From: Endocalyx cinctus
Lineage: Eukaryota; Ascomycota; Sordariomycetes; Amphisphaeriales; Apiosporaceae
Reading direction: 5' to 3'
NCBI GenBank assembly: GCA_001600455.1
Contig: BCKC01000009.1
Coordinates: 682,001 to 746,000 of the forward strand
DNA: 64,000 nucleotides
The notes below the pieces were generated by a model, which made no database searches, had not been told where the DNA came from, and saw only the letters and a program-made list of their open reading frames with translations. Each line of letters opens with the position of its first letter. Position 1 is the first letter of the stretch. Below are positions 24,158 to 35,812 of this stretch, in pieces. Both the position numbers and the translations under genes were made by a program.

Positions 24158-25777
24158 TCAGGTCTTACCCATCATATCCGCAGCCGTAGTGATACCGCCC
24201 GTAGTCGTCGGTCCCACGTACCCCTTCCTCGCGCCGGCGAACCACCAAATGCCGACTAAGCCGGTAAGCACGCCCCAGATCAGGGACGAGTAGTTCATCG
24301 CCTTCGCGTCGGTCGGGAGCGAGTAAGGGAACGCGTAAATGACGAACCATACTATCATGTAGGCGCACGAGACGCCGTTCACCGCGAACCCGACCCACCC
24401 TTTCATATGAAAGGGCCCGTACTTGATGTTTCCCCGCCCGGTCAGCAGGTTCGGCAGGATGGCGGCCAGGAAGGAGCTCGAGTTGAAGAGGATGTAGCTC
24501 GCGACGAAGGCGTTGTACGTCGTCGAGCTCGCGAGGAACAGGCACCCCAAAAGCGTCACGAGCCCGGCCGACACGATCGTCGACCACAGCGGCATGTCCA
24601 GCTTCGGGTGCACCTTACCCAGAACTCGCGGGAACGGGGTCGCGCCGTCGCGCGCGAGCGCCCAGAGGGTCCTGCCGACGGTAATGTAGACGCCCGGGGC
24701 GCACATGACGAGGCAGAGCAGGATGACGGACAGCAAGCCGATCGCGCCGGCGTCGGAGCCGGTAGCCTGGCGGTAGATCTCGGCGATGGGTAAGGGCGAG
24801 TCGAATAGGGCGTCGTAGTCGTTGATGCCGTACATGATGGCGACGAGGAAGGCGAAGGCCGTGACGAACCCGACGACGACCTGCAGGCCGATGGCGATCG
24901 GCACGGCGCGGTGCGGGAACGGGATCTCCTCGGCTAGGTGAGTGACGGCGTCGACGGGGGCCAGGGTAAAAGCGCCGTTGAGCATGCCGGCGACGAAGAC
25001 GAACCCGTCCGGATATCCAATGTTGGCGACCCAGTCGGCCCACACGAACGAGGAAGAAGCGTGTGGCGGACGGCCGCCCCGGCCCGGCATGACGGCCACG
25101 ACGACCACGGTGACGAGAAACCCGCCGATGATGGCGTACGTGCCGAGGTTGTTGAGGTTGGGCATCCCGCGGTTGAACAGGCAGACGGGGGCGCAGGCGA
25201 CCCAGGTGACGGCGACGTACGTGACGAAGACGTGCCAGGTCTTGATCTCGTCGTATCCCGGGTTGTTCAGGGAGTACATGGACAGGACGGTATTGGCGAG
25301 GATCCCGGATAGGCTGGCGGCGCCGACGATCCAGGTGAGGTAGTTCCACCAGCCGGCGAAGAATCCCACGGGTCGACCCCACCCGTTCTCGCGCCGGCCG
25401 GGCGTCACCGTCGCCCAGTGGTAGACGCCGCCGGAGGACGGGATGGCGCTCGCGAGCTCGGCGATGCTGGCGCCGATGGCGAAGTAGAAGATCGAGACGA
25501 CGAGAAACTCGTACAGCACGCCCGGGGGCCCGCCGTTGAATATAGCGACGAGGATGGAGCCGGCGATGGCTGGCCAGGCGTTCCCTACGAGTAGAGCTAG
25601 ACCCGCTAGGGATACTAGATCGTACCGTCGGCTCAGTTCCTGGATATGGCCGGACGCATTGATGAGTTCTGTACTCGTTGTCGCGCTCACGGCGATACTC
25701 TTGGAGTCAATGGCGAGTTTTTCGGCCAAATCATCCATGTTGTCCCTTCCTGTCTCAATATCGACATTACTCATCAT
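24158..25777 (-). CDS. APC-superfamily amino-acid / GABA-choline type permease
   Basis: Predicted plasma-membrane permease of the eukaryotic amino-acid/choline transporter group (related to yeast Uga4 and Hnm1). Single exon, 539 residues, about 12 hydrophobic segments from residue 55 on. Family marks: a hydrophilic N terminus ending IQELSRRYDLVSLAGLAL, then GPPGVLYEFLVV in TM2, ELASAIPSSGGVYHWA with a WWNYLTW segment, a GAFTLAPVDAVTHLAEEIPFPHRAVP loop, RTLWALARDGATPF and the late Y-G-P-F-x-M/L motif. Substrate (GABA, choline, polyamine or amino acid) cannot be decided from sequence. Two adjacent ATGs open the frame; either may be used. Coding GC is very high, as in the neighbouring intronless methyltransferase. 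Confidence 0.92.
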   Translation of the reverse strand: MMSNVDIETGRDNMDDLAEKLAIDSKSIAVSATTSTELINASGHIQELSRRYDLVSLAGLALLVGNAWPAIAGSILVAIFNGGPPGVLYEFLVVSIFYFAIGASIAELASAIPSSGGVYHWATVTPGRRENGWGRPVGFFAGWWNYLTWIVGAASLSGILANTVLSMYSLNNPGYDEIKTWHVFVTYVAVTWVACAPVCLFNRGMPNLNNLGTYAIIGGFLVTVVVVAVMPGRGGRPPHASSSFVWADWVANIGYPDGFVFVAGMLNGAFTLAPVDAVTHLAEEIPFPHRAVPIAIGLQVVVGFVTAFAFLVAIMYGINDYDALFDSPLPIAEIYRQATGSDAGAIGLLSVILLCLVMCAPGVYITVGRTLWALARDGATPFPRVLGKVHPKLDMPLWSTIVSAGLVTLLGCLFLASSTTYNAFVASYILFNSSSFLAAILPNLLTGRGNIKYGPFHMKGWVGFAVNGVSCAYMIVWFVIYAFPYSLPTDAKAMNYSSLIWGVLTGLVGIWWFAGARKGYVGPTTTGGITTAADMMGKT

Positions 25778-26591
25778 AGCAACGGTTTGAAATTCCCACG
25801 TAATTATTAATTGAGTTGCATACGAATACTAGTGATAAAAGTTGACTAGAACAACGGGAGGAAAGGCAGTAACCCTTAGATAAGGTAAAGTCAGCCATGG
25901 CCCGGGGTCCAAAGGCTTATATCGTCGAAAAAAATCAGCCATTTTCTGTTTTACAGACCCTATCATTGTTACGCAAGTATATATGGAGCCATGCGGATGC
26001 CGTATAGATTCTTAGAAGACGAATCAAGATGATGAAGGAAAAGAAAGAAAGAGAAAAAAGAGGGGAAGAAGACGCCGTGCAATGGTTACACTCACTGTTA
26101 CACTCACGGTATATAAGACCCAATGATACCATAAACCTGCAAGGACTTCCCGAGCGTTTTCCCTCTTTATTTTTTCCTTTCTTTCTTTTTCATCTAAGAC
26201 AGTTTAATCCGAGTAAAACGATAGTCTCAGTTAAGATCTGCGCCAAGTCTTTACCATCATGAGAAGTGAGTCCAATCCAGACTCGATAAGGTATGATCGC
26301 ATCATACCGGGGTACGAATATGCAGAAACCCTTGATCCAAAAATGAAGGTGAATGTACAACGTTATTCCGTCTTACCCAAAGATGTATATCAACCTTAGT
26401 GGAACTCGGGGCTATCAAATAACATCTTCCGTCTTGCCGACTCTGTGTAAAAGAAGAAACAAACATAAAAAGTACAAAATGTCGCGAATCAAGCCATGAA
26501 AACACAATGAAGCATTTTAATAGGTCTTAAATACATGGTTAAAATCCCCCCTCACTAGCGGTCAGGATTACCTGATCATCGAGGCAGGGTC
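25778..26591. other. Intergenic, permease promoter side
   Basis: AT-rich. A 12-bp direct repeat (GTTACACTCACT then GTTACACTCAC, 26085-26107) sits just before a TATATAAGA sequence at about 26110 on the + strand. No gene found on that side. Confidence 0.4.
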
Positions 26592-27440
26592 TCACAACGG
26601 CTTCATACCCACTACGATGCCATTATACCCAGGTATCTTCAACGGATCCGCGTATTTCTCTTTTATCACCTTCTTAATCTCCCGATCTATCACCTCCCTC
26701 TCGCCTTTCCAGCTCTCCCTATGTGCCTTATAACCCGGATGATTCCCGTTCCACCAAAAATCCAAATAATCGTCCGCCGTCTCGCCGCAGAAGCTCATCT
26801 CGGCTTTCGCGGACGCGACGTTTTCCAGGCCGACGTTCCGCATCGCCTCCTCGAGCGGCTCGAGGTCCTGCCACGCTTTGGGTGAGTACAGGCTCCTCCG
26901 CCGGTAGGTCGGGTCCAAAGCCTCGGACGCGAGGTCGAAGGGCTCCGAAAGCCGGACGTCGACGCCGATCGTCACGGCGACGACCGCGCCCGGCGCCGCC
27001 GAGTCGTACAGCTCACGGAGGGCCTCGACCTGCCTCTCCTCGGTGAACTGGATCGTCAGCCCGCTGATGACGTGCGTGAAGTGCCCGCGCGGCACGACGG
27101 ACCGGTCGAGCCGGCGGATGTCGGCCAGCGCCGTCGTCACGTTGGGAAAATTCCGCGCCGCCGCGGCCGCGATCATGATCTCGGAGTAGTCGATCGCGAG
27201 GATCGGCGGCGTCACGTCGGGCGGCGAACACCGGCGGATCGCCTCGGTCACGGACCCGGTGCCGACGCCGGCGTCGAGGATGCGGGATTCCGGGGTGATC
27301 GGCTTGAGGCTCGCGACGAGCTTCACGATCGTCTCGGAAGCGGCTCTGGTGGTCGGCGCTAAGTATTTTTGGTAGGCGGCGGAGCCGCCGGACCAGCCGG
27401 CGTGGGTGGTCGAAGTTGATAGGACTTGCGATGCTGTCAT
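26592..27440 (-). CDS. SAM-dependent class I methyltransferase
   Basis: Predicted small-molecule methyltransferase (Methyltransf_11/25 type), single exon, 282 residues. Motif I is ILDAGVGTGSVTEAI (~residues 54-68), motif post-I ends in the acidic LAIDYSE (~85), ALADIRRLD (~106) gives the adenine-contacting Asp, and a Gly-Leu-Thr-rich FTHVISGLTIQF is the post-II strand. The C-terminal half holds the substrate-binding helices and an aromatic DYLDFWWNGNHPGY segment. No signal or TM segment, so cytosolic. The acceptor substrate is not deducible; fungal relatives are often free-standing tailoring or detoxifying enzymes. The ATG at 27440 is followed by a Ser/Thr-rich leader and a YQKYL segment usual before motif I. 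Confidence 0.9.
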   Translation of the reverse strand: MTASQVLSTSTTHAGWSGGSAAYQKYLAPTTRAASETIVKLVASLKPITPESRILDAGVGTGSVTEAIRRCSPPDVTPPILAIDYSEIMIAAAAARNFPNVTTALADIRRLDRSVVPRGHFTHVISGLTIQFTEERQVEALRELYDSAAPGAVVAVTIGVDVRLSEPFDLASEALDPTYRRRSLYSPKAWQDLEPLEEAMRNVGLENVASAKAEMSFCGETADDYLDFWWNGNHPGYKAHRESWKGEREVIDREIKKVIKEKYADPLKIPGYNGIVVGMKPL

Positions 27441-28325
27441 GATGTTTGTCGAGTGAGCGGGAGATTATTAGATGTCTTGGTAAAGAATAAAATATCTTAT
27501 GCTTCCCAATTACAAAGCAGTAAAAGCAGAAACTACACTTTGTTCAGGAAATGTTCAACTTGTCACCTTTCGTTGCGGATGGTATAAAATAATAAGATTT
27601 TCTTCCGACGTCTATATGGTATACACTGCCAATTTATACTTTATACATTGCTCCTTTCTTTAGGAAGGGATTGGTAGTCCTACCTCAATACTAACTATTG
27701 CCCGGCATATATATGTTTATGCGCCGGCGTGTACACTTAATCATTTGAAGATTAGCTAAGATGAGATTTTAGTACATTTTTTCATGTTCGCGGATATTTC
27801 TCCGGAAGAGCTGAAATTTTGCTTGGAAATGATTTACAACCGCGTCCTTCTTCTTACTTCATCCAGTTGTGTGGGTAAGGTTTCGAAGCTAGGGTATACG
27901 TAGTACTCAGTCATACGGACCATTTTTTTTGCCAGCATGTAAAGACGATTATCGCATATTCCACCATAAAAGGAGATTAATATCTACATGTACAGCAGAG
28001 CTGTGGAGTGATATACGCGATAGTTCGGATTGCTATAATTGGAACCTAAACAGGCCGCTTTCTATCTACGTATACCTTAATTCTTATCTATAATTACTGG
28101 TCGCGACCCTCCGAGTATACTGTAATAATATTATACGTGACGGATATATGATTGAAGAGCGTGGTTCTATTGGAATTCTTTCCAAATTTTCATTTATAAT
28201 TTGATATTAATACTTCCATATACCCAGTCAGCCCAGTGTAAAATATACAACGGTTGTGTCTATTCTAGTGGCTTGAGTAAAGTAACATAGAGATTCAATC
28301 CTACCAACACGTAGGTTGTATTTAA
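27441..28325. other. Intergenic, AT-rich
   Basis: Methyltransferase promoter side and 3' side of the sugar transporter; 885 bp of AT-rich sequence without coding features. Confidence 0.45.
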
Positions 28326-30379
28326 CTATTCTCCATCACTAGCCTTCACTGAATCCACGTGCTCCGTCGCGGGAAGTGAGTCATCTAGAAATTTCTTGTC
28401 GTGGCCTTTGACATCTTTCAACGCTTCGTCGATGATCGTAGTCTTAAAAGTCTTGAAGTCGCGGACAGATACGCGATTGGCAAAGAGCTCGTCGATTTCC
28501 TCGAGTGTCCGACCTTTGGTTTCCGGTACGAAAAGATAGAAAAATACGAAGCAAGCGAGGTTGGAGCCCGCCCATACGTAGCCGTATTGTGCACCCTAGA
28601 TACTCGCATAAGTAAGTGTTTCGCATAGTTTCAGCTATTGGCTTGATTCATCGATGGTGATAGTATCATGAGAGAACCATAATCTGAAATAAAAGGTACT
28701 TACCCAGTTGAGATTCTCGGGATTGATGAAATACGGAGAAAAGAAGCTGGCGAGCCAAGCGAGAAAATATCCTAAGCTGATGGCCGACCCGACGGACCAA
28801 GATCTCAGTCTTGTGCTGACCATCTCAGTTGCGGTTGGATACGTAGCATCGCCAACAAAGGCGTTATATCTAGTAAAGAAAAAAAAAACCGTTATCATCA
28901 GAGTTCAAAGAGTAAAGAGAATATGACTAATAATCAAGAAAAAACGTACGCGAACATATAAATAGCAGAAAAGGCAATTAGACAATTTCTAGCCTCAACG
29001 GTACCGTAGGCGACCGTAGCGGAGACGGCCATACCCAGCATCGCCGCGCCCTGTGCTACCGCTCCGGTCATAAGGATCGTTCTCCGACCCATGACGTGTC
29101 GCATCAAATACATGCCGAAATTCACGCCGATAAAGCCGAGTGTGCTGTTCATGACCGAGTACTTGAAAGCCTCGCTTGTCGGAAGCCCGGCTACCGTCAA
29201 GAAATAGGTCGAGTAGCTGATGACAAACCACGAGCCGGCGCCGGTCTGCGTGGCGATTACCCCGAAGCAGAGGAGGGTACGTCTCAATTCGGTGCCTGTA
29301 CACATTAGTAAATATTCCACCAGGATCGGATGAGAAGAAAGAAAAAAAACAAGTAATATCGTATACCCTACCTCTAAACATATCCAAAGGCCCGATCGTG
29401 CTCGCCGTGCGTTTTTCCTCCTCTATCCCCTTCACCATCTCCATCCACTCGAGCTCGAACTGATCCTCGGGCAGCGAATTGCCCCTCAATTTTTGCAACG
29501 CCTGCCTCGCCGCTTCCGAGTGACCTTTATACAGCAGATACCGCGGGGATTCCGGCACGAACAAGAGGCCGACGGCCAGAAAAGTGGGTACGATGAACAA
29601 GACGCCCAGCGGGATCTGGTAGGAGGGCTTGTCCAGGCGGTTCTTGGTCGCGTTGGTCACGGCCGCGCCGATGATGCTGCCGATGTTGACCCATTCGGAA
29701 AACAAGGCGACCATGACGGCGCGGAGGTGGGCCGGCGCCGCTTCGGCGGTGTAGATGTTGGAGAAGGTCACTAGGAATCCGTTGGCTAGTCCGAGGATCA
29801 GTCGGCCAACATATAATGCCCTGTGGTGGTGAATTTGGTTAGTCTCTAAGGTATGCCTTCCTTTTTCTTTACGATTAAGGCTATCGCAATGCTGGATTCT
29901 TTTTTCGATAAAGCCATTCTATCTCCTTACTTACCCCTTATTGCTCGTGGAAATCTGTATGATACAAGCAACGGCGTTCAGACCGCAAGCCAGCCATAAG
30001 GCGGTTTTGCGGCCGAAGAAATGCGCAAAGGCGCCGGCGACGAGAGATGAGATCAGAGCTCCCAACGTGAGCAGAGATCCGATAAGTCTCTGAAAGGTAC
30101 CCTATCCATTGATAAATTTTCTCTGTTAGTTAAGACTTCTAAATTACGAGTTCGAACTTGTCCATAGTCCGTCCTGCTTACATTTATTCCGTAACCGCTA
30201 GGCTGAGATGGATCCTCGTAACCGAAGACTTTCAAGAAGCCCGGCATCGCTTGTAGCGATCCTACGGCGGCCGAGTCTAAGCCATATTGCATGTTCGCTA
30301 CGGCGACTATGGCGCAGATCAAGAGACATTTTCGATTTGCCCAGAGAGAAGTTTCTGCTAATTTCGGTTTCGACTCCAT
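28326..30379 (-). CDS. MFS sugar transporter (hexose/alpha-glucoside type)
   Basis: Predicted H+/sugar symporter (PF00083). Model: 30182-30379, 29935-30101, 29372-29820, 28950-29295, 28704-28869, 28326-28595; six exons, 531 residues. Signatures in order: QYGLDSAAVGSLQAMPGF in TM1 (the form seen in maltose/glucoside permeases), FFGRKTA after TM2, LILGLANGF, PESPRYLLYKG at the end of the N-half, GRRTILMTG, TYPTATEM...RLRSWSVG and the closing VPETKGRTLEEIDELF. All junctions are GT...AG and reconstruct these motifs. Exon 6 ends in a hydrophilic tail of ~60 residues. Exact sugar unknown. The gene stands alone, with no hydrolase next to it. Confidence 0.92.
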
Positions 30380-31848
30380 CGTGTCACCGTGACAAAAGTC
30401 TCATGTGCATTCAGCAGTGATGGCTTATGTTATAGTCGTATTTTCTGTATGTAATATAGATCCCGAGAGTTTATACGTTAGAGTTGTAGGGGTAGCAACT
30501 CTCAGTCACACGGTCGAATTAAGTACTTATACCCAAAGGCGACATCATCTCCCTAAACTCTTCTTGGAGCGGTGCGGAGATGAGAGAAAATCATCTTGTA
30601 ATTTGCTGACGCATGACTAGGTGTACCGCATTTCTGGAGATAAACCTTGCTCTTCAACTCTCTCATGGGATTCGATGCTGTTTATGTTCCCCGCATCATC
30701 TCGGTACTTGGTATTCTAGGCTGATTCTGGATTCGGAGCGGGATGTCTTCAAGACAAAAGGAGGTAGTCTCGACCGTGGGCCAATTATATATCGATATTG
30801 GTAGCTGTCAAATGATTTCAAGACCTCATCATTATACCTATGTCATGGACTATATAATTACTTAGTGACAGCGATATAGTTATTGATATAGCTATCCAAT
30901 TCGATCAATTCTGAAGTTATACTTATGATTCATTTCATTTAGGAGATACATATGATTAATATAAGCTGTGTAACCTGCCTACTAAGTATCTATCTCTTGA
31001 TCATTGATCATCGAAAGACTCTATCATAAGCTTATGTGGCTAGTAAGGAACAATATGATTGCGACACAAAAGATGTTACCTAGTGGAATAATCGTATAAT
31101 CACGTAACGACATTGAGCTTATCAGTATCGATGAAATGAATTGAAATGATACCAAATACCGATTATGAGCTCTGTAGGTAAAGTTATAAGTGCAAACAAG
31201 GTGAGAATTATCACCAACCTTTGGGAATGTGCGTGCACATTACTAGTTCCGACGGTTAGTAAGTATGTTCGAGCCTATGTTTGAGTATACACCCCCTTTT
31301 TTCTTTTTTCCCGACCTTTTAAATATTATTTCTTTTTAGATATTCTTTACTTTTATTCTTCCGTCTTCATATCTATATGAATCAGAAGAGGATATAGTAG
31401 AAGAAGTAGAAGCAGAGTTACAGTTTAAATTAAAGTTGAGTACTGGACATTTTCATATCCATATTATATGCAAATATTAGTTTAATTTGATAAATATGAT
31501 TTTATAAAGTATTATGTACGTATCAGCTAAATACAAACGACAGCCCTTGTTCAAACACTAAGCAATTAACTAATCCTTACCCCAGGGGTCTTTTAGGTCT
31601 CCACTAAAGGAATTTAGATTTCGACACCTTGCAATTATCGAAATTTCCCTTCAAGTTAATCGACTTTTTTTTTTTTCTTTTTCTCTCTGCTTGGTATAAG
31701 TTTCTGAAATCCCTACTTCAAACAATCATGTCTTGATATTACTTTTTCCTTTTTTTCATCCAAGTGAATACCTAGAGGTAACGAAAATAATATAATATAT
31801 CTCCCTTTAAATTAAAGAGAAGCACCCACCGTGTGAATACTCTCCACG
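30380..31848. other. Divergent intergenic region
   Basis: 1.47 kb between two divergent genes (sugar transporter - and J-protein +), so it should hold two promoters. AT-rich, with T-rich stretches at about 31290-31350 and 31660-31690. No open frame of interest. Confidence 0.45.
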
Positions 31849-33475
31849 ATGAGGATCTCTACGCTCTCTCTCGGGCTTCTCGCCCTGCTCACTCCCCTTA
31901 CCGCTGCCTGGTCGAAAGAAGGTATGTTCTCATGTTTCCGATCTCATTTATCTAATAAATTCTATCCGATGTCTTTTTGTTATTTCGTCATGATATACAA
32001 GAGCTTGGATTAATTTATCGATTAATTGGAAATCTTATAAATGGGTTCTTGCCCAATCCTCCAACCTTAACGGAACAAAACTAACAATTCACCTCCATTA
32101 CCTTACAGATCGCGAAATCTTCCGCGTCCGGGACGAGCTAGCCTCGCACGAAGGCCCCGACGTGAATTTCTACGAATTCATCGGGGTCCCTCCCTCGGCG
32201 ACGCAGGACGAGATCAACAAGGCGTATCGCAAGCGGTCCAAGGCCCTGCACCCGGACAAGGTGAAGCAGCAGCTCTCGGCCGAGCGGGCCAAGCAGGAAA
32301 AAGGCAACAAGAACAAGAAGCCCGGGGTCAAAGTCGCGAAGGCGCCCTCGCAGGCCGAAATCAAAGCCGCCGTGAAGAAAGCCGGAGACCGGCAGGCGCG
32401 CCTGTCCATCGTCGCCAACGTCCTGCGCGGGCCCGGTCGCGCCCGGTACGATCACTTCCTCGCGAACGGCTTCCCCCGCTGGAAGGGTACCGACTACTAC
32501 TACGCCCGGTACCGGCCGGGCCTCGGTACCGTGCTCGTCGGATGTACGATCGTCGGCTGCGGCGGTTTCCACTACCTCGCCCTGTACATGAGCTGGAAGC
32601 GCCAGCGCGAGTTCGTTGAGAGGTACATCAAGTTCGCCCGCCGCGCCGCCTGGGGCGATAACGGGAACCTCGGCATCCCCGGCGTCGACGATGCCGCTAA
32701 CGCGACGCCTCCGCCACCCCCACCGCCTCAGGCCGAAGACGAGGAAGAAAACGGTCCCCCGATGCCGATGAACCGTCGTCAGAGACGTATGCAGGAGCGC
32801 GAAACCCGCAAGGAGTCGGCCAAGGAGGGTAGGAAATCCGGCGGACGCGCCCGCGGTCGCGGTCAGCAGGCCGCTAGCGGAAGCGCCACGCCCATACCCC
32901 AGTCGCAGCAGCAGAGATCCGGTCCCACGGGCGCGAAGAAGAGGGTCGTGGCTGAGAACGGCAAGGTCCTGGTGGTTGACTCTCTCGGAGACGTGTATCT
33001 CGAGCAGGAGGATGCCGACGGGAATATGGGCGAGTTTCTTTTGGACGTAAGTTTTTTTTTTCCCCTCTTGAAGGCAATTAGTATTCAGAAAGCTAATTTT
33101 TCCCCTCCTCTACAGCCTAACGAGCTCCCCCAGCCTACTCTCAAGGATACGGCCTTATATAAGCTACCTGGATGGGCATACGCCGCGACCGTAGGTCGAG
33201 TTTTGGGCAAGAAGCAAAAGCAGGATTCTTCTTCTGAGGACGAGGACGAGGAAGAAGAAGAAGTAATGGAAGTGCGACTTACCGCCCCCGAGGCCAACGA
33301 CGACTCCGACTCGGGCTCGCCCGCCCAGAACACGCCCTCGACCGACTCGGCCGACGACTTCGAGCTCCTCGAAAAGATGGATAAGAGCGTCGAGGATCTG
33401 AAGAAGCCGGCCAAGGCGACGGGAAGCAATAACAACGGCGGAGGCAAGGCTAAGAAGAGGAATAAGAAGCGATGA
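31849..33475 (+). CDS. ER-membrane DnaJ-domain protein, Erj5-like
   Basis: Predicted type I ER membrane J-protein that would stimulate the lumenal Hsp70 (BiP/Kar2), similar in layout to yeast Erj5 and animal DNAJC1. Model: 31849-31921, 32109-33046, 33116-33475; 456 residues. Residues 1-20 form a signal peptide (MRISTLSLGLLALL...). The J domain follows at about 42-145, with NFYEFIGVPPSAT and catalytic HPD at 72-74, and carries a Lys-rich insertion of ~40 residues after HPD before the LRGPGRARYDHFL helix. One TM segment lies at ~163-186. The long cytosolic part has a poly-Pro run, Arg/Lys-rich and acidic Ser/Glu tracts and a Lys-rich end (KKRNKKR). Pfam names a function for the J domain only. 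Confidence 0.9.
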
Positions 33476-34996
33476 TCGATGTAAAAATCGAGATTCTTCT
33501 TTTTATTTTCTTCTCTCTGTTTTGATCATTAACTGCTTTTTTTTTATTAGAACGGGGTGGGGGAGGAAGGGAGAGAGAAGTTTAAAAATAAAAGCGGAAC
33601 GAGATGAATGCGCGCCCCCTTTTTTTAGAACAACCCCCAAAAATGGAGACGAGGAAAACGTAAGGTGTGTTTTATGATGAGGCGCACTTCATTACTATAG
33701 ACGTATTTGAATATAAATAAGAATTATACCATTATATCCTAGAATAATCGAAAATGTTTTACGTGAAAGAAAGTCAAGCCTGCCCCTGAGCTGTGAGTCT
33801 CTTGGTAAGAATGATTTTTAAGAATGTAACATACGCACATCTCATGAAGCTTACTTGACTAGGAACACGAGGGAGGGATGGAAACTCATATTTCATTATT
33901 TTACTATATTATTTTTCTCATAATAATAAATACATCTCAATTAGGAGGTATGAATTGGAAATCCCTGTGGTCTGTTTTTCATTTATAGACAAAGGAAAAG
34001 GGTACTCAAGCTAAGTAAGAGACATACTTATGAAGAATGGAAATGAAAAAGACTTCCTCAACTATGAGAAAGAAGGCCATTATAATAACAATGCGGATAT
34101 GAGATAGGATGGATGTATATATGTATAGTACTATACGTACGTACCTGGATATTAAATTTCGCGAGTCCTCTCATTCTAGGAGACGCACTCCTCTCTCACA
34201 CACTCTCTTTCTTTAAGCATATTCGATCAGTTAGCCAGCATACTTCTTTTCAACATTTCATAAGGGCTTGTTAATGGAGTGGATTGACGAAAAATTCATG
34301 AAGAAAAGAAAAAAATAAATCAATAGCTATGCGTGTATGGGTATATATAAGGGAATTATTTTTGTCGAAAGATTTATGTACGTGAGCAGGGCAGCATAGG
34401 TAAGGGGGAGACGAAGAAAAGGGATATGGAGGAAAAGTGCAAAGATAAAAAGAAAAGAAAAGCCCTCATTAAAAAAGAAAAAACGCCTCCGGGACCATTC
34501 TCTTTTATAACATGAAAATGACATGAAATATTTTGGATCAAATGTATGTGCATGCGCGAAGAGCAATCTGCAAAGGAAGAAGAGGAAAAGAAATATCTGC
34601 TCGAAGAATCCATCCTCTTTCTCTTTCCGGCCTTCCCTTCCTGTCATCGTAATGGTATATCATAATATTCTTCATCAACTTAAACTCGAACTCGAACTCG
34701 AACTGCCTGTATTTCTCCATTCCTCCTCCCCCTTTTCCCGCGTTGGTCCTTTTCTTCTCTCCTTCCACTCATAATATGACTCGTGACATATCTATCTATC
34801 GAACCTGAATGCTATAAGTAACGTGGTACTTGAGCTAATCTTCGTTTGGTTCTTTTATGTGTGTTTGTGTTTGTGGAAGAGGAAAAAAAAAAGTACGAAG
34901 AAATAAATACGTATGTACACTGAACGGAAAGAGAGAAAAAAAAAAAAAGAAATAGTATCGTGAATCATCTCCTATGTATCATCCATCCTTCCCCCT
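33476..34996. other. Convergent 3' intergenic region
   Basis: 1.5 kb between the J-protein (+) and the Gln-rich protein (-). AT-rich, purine-rich near 34270-34490. A CTCGAA hexamer is repeated at 34685-34704. Frames here are low-complexity; no gene supported. Confidence 0.45.
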
Positions 34997-35812
34997 CTAT
35001 AACTCCATCTCGCCCATCTGTTGATAATTGCCGTACTGGTCCTCCATAGTCTGCTGACGCTGAGCCCACTCGTCGCCCGCGTAGACCGGATCCATAGCGG
35101 GGCAGTAGGAGTGGTTTCCGACGGCGGTACCGAAGGGGCTGTAGACGTCCTTAGCGTGCGACCTAGCCATCTCCTCCTCGTACTGCCGCGCGGCCGTCTC
35201 CTCGTACTCGCGACGCGCGAGCGCCTCGTACCCGGACATCATGTAGGGCTCGACGTCCGGGGAGGCGATGATCCAGGCGCCCTCCGACGACTGCACGGGG
35301 GTCAAGGGCGTGCCGTCGAGGCTCATGACCAACCCCGGCTGCTCCATCTCGAGCTGACGCTGGCGATGGAGCTGAGCCAGGAAGTTCTCCCGCTCCATCG
35401 ACGTCGGGATCCAGACGTCGCCGTGGGCCATCGGTGGGTACTCGCGCCATAGCTGGATCAGTTGCAGCTTATCGCCGTCCTCGACCGTCTTGAACAGCTC
35501 CAGCTGCGGCGGGGATAGAGCCGACGCGTCGACGCCGTGCTGCGCGAGGATAAGCTCCGCCGACGGCTGCTGCGACTGCGGGGGCTCCGACGACGGTCGC
35601 TGAGGTTCCGCCACCGGATGAGCTTCCTCTTGACGGGCTACGTGCGCGGAGTGGTTGTAGTGCTGCGTGATTGAGTATATGATAGGTTCGGGCTCTTGGG
35701 GTTTGGGTGGTTGCTGCTCCTGCTGCTGAGGTTGTGGTTGAAAGGTCATCTGGCGAGAGAAGAGGGTGGCAAGGTCGTCGTTCGCCTGCATCATGGGCGG
35801 AGAGTACGTCAT
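34997..35812 (-). CDS. Gln/Pro-rich protein of unknown function
   Basis: I do not recognise this gene. A single open frame of 271 residues with GC-rich coding bias like its neighbours supports it being real. Residues 20-95 are Gln/Pro/Glu-rich and look disordered. Residues ~98-155 (LSPPQLELFKTVEDGDKLQLIQLWREYPP, then a basic helix with ENFLAQLHRQRQLEM) look folded and mostly helical. A Glu/Arg-rich helix at ~196-217 could form a coiled coil. The C terminus has Tyr, Met and Gln repeats. No signal peptide, TM segment, Cys cluster or known catalytic motif. The folded middle with its L-W-R-E-Y motif suggests a protein-binding module; nuclear or cytosolic location is a guess. Confidence 0.7.
   Translation of the reverse strand: MTYSPPMMQANDDLATLFSRQMTFQPQPQQQEQQPPKPQEPEPIIYSITQHYNHSAHVARQEEAHPVAEPQRPSSEPPQSQQPSAELILAQHGVDASALSPPQLELFKTVEDGDKLQLIQLWREYPPMAHGDVWIPTSMERENFLAQLHRQRQLEMEQPGLVMSLDGTPLTPVQSSEGAWIIASPDVEPYMMSGYEALARREYEETAARQYEEEMARSHAKDVYSPFGTAVGNHSYCPAMDPVYAGDEWAQRQQTMEDQYGNYQQMGEMEL

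Noticed and set aside
24158..25790. Long antisense frames over the permease and other GC-rich genes
   Set aside because: Arg/Pro/Gly-rich products typical of reading GC-rich genes in the wrong frame.
10346..30379. Biosynthetic gene cluster (oxygenase, methyltransferase, transporters, peptidase)
   Set aside because: No backbone enzyme (PKS, NRPS, terpene cyclase, DMATS) or pathway regulator; genes are spaced by large gaps and belong to unrelated functions.
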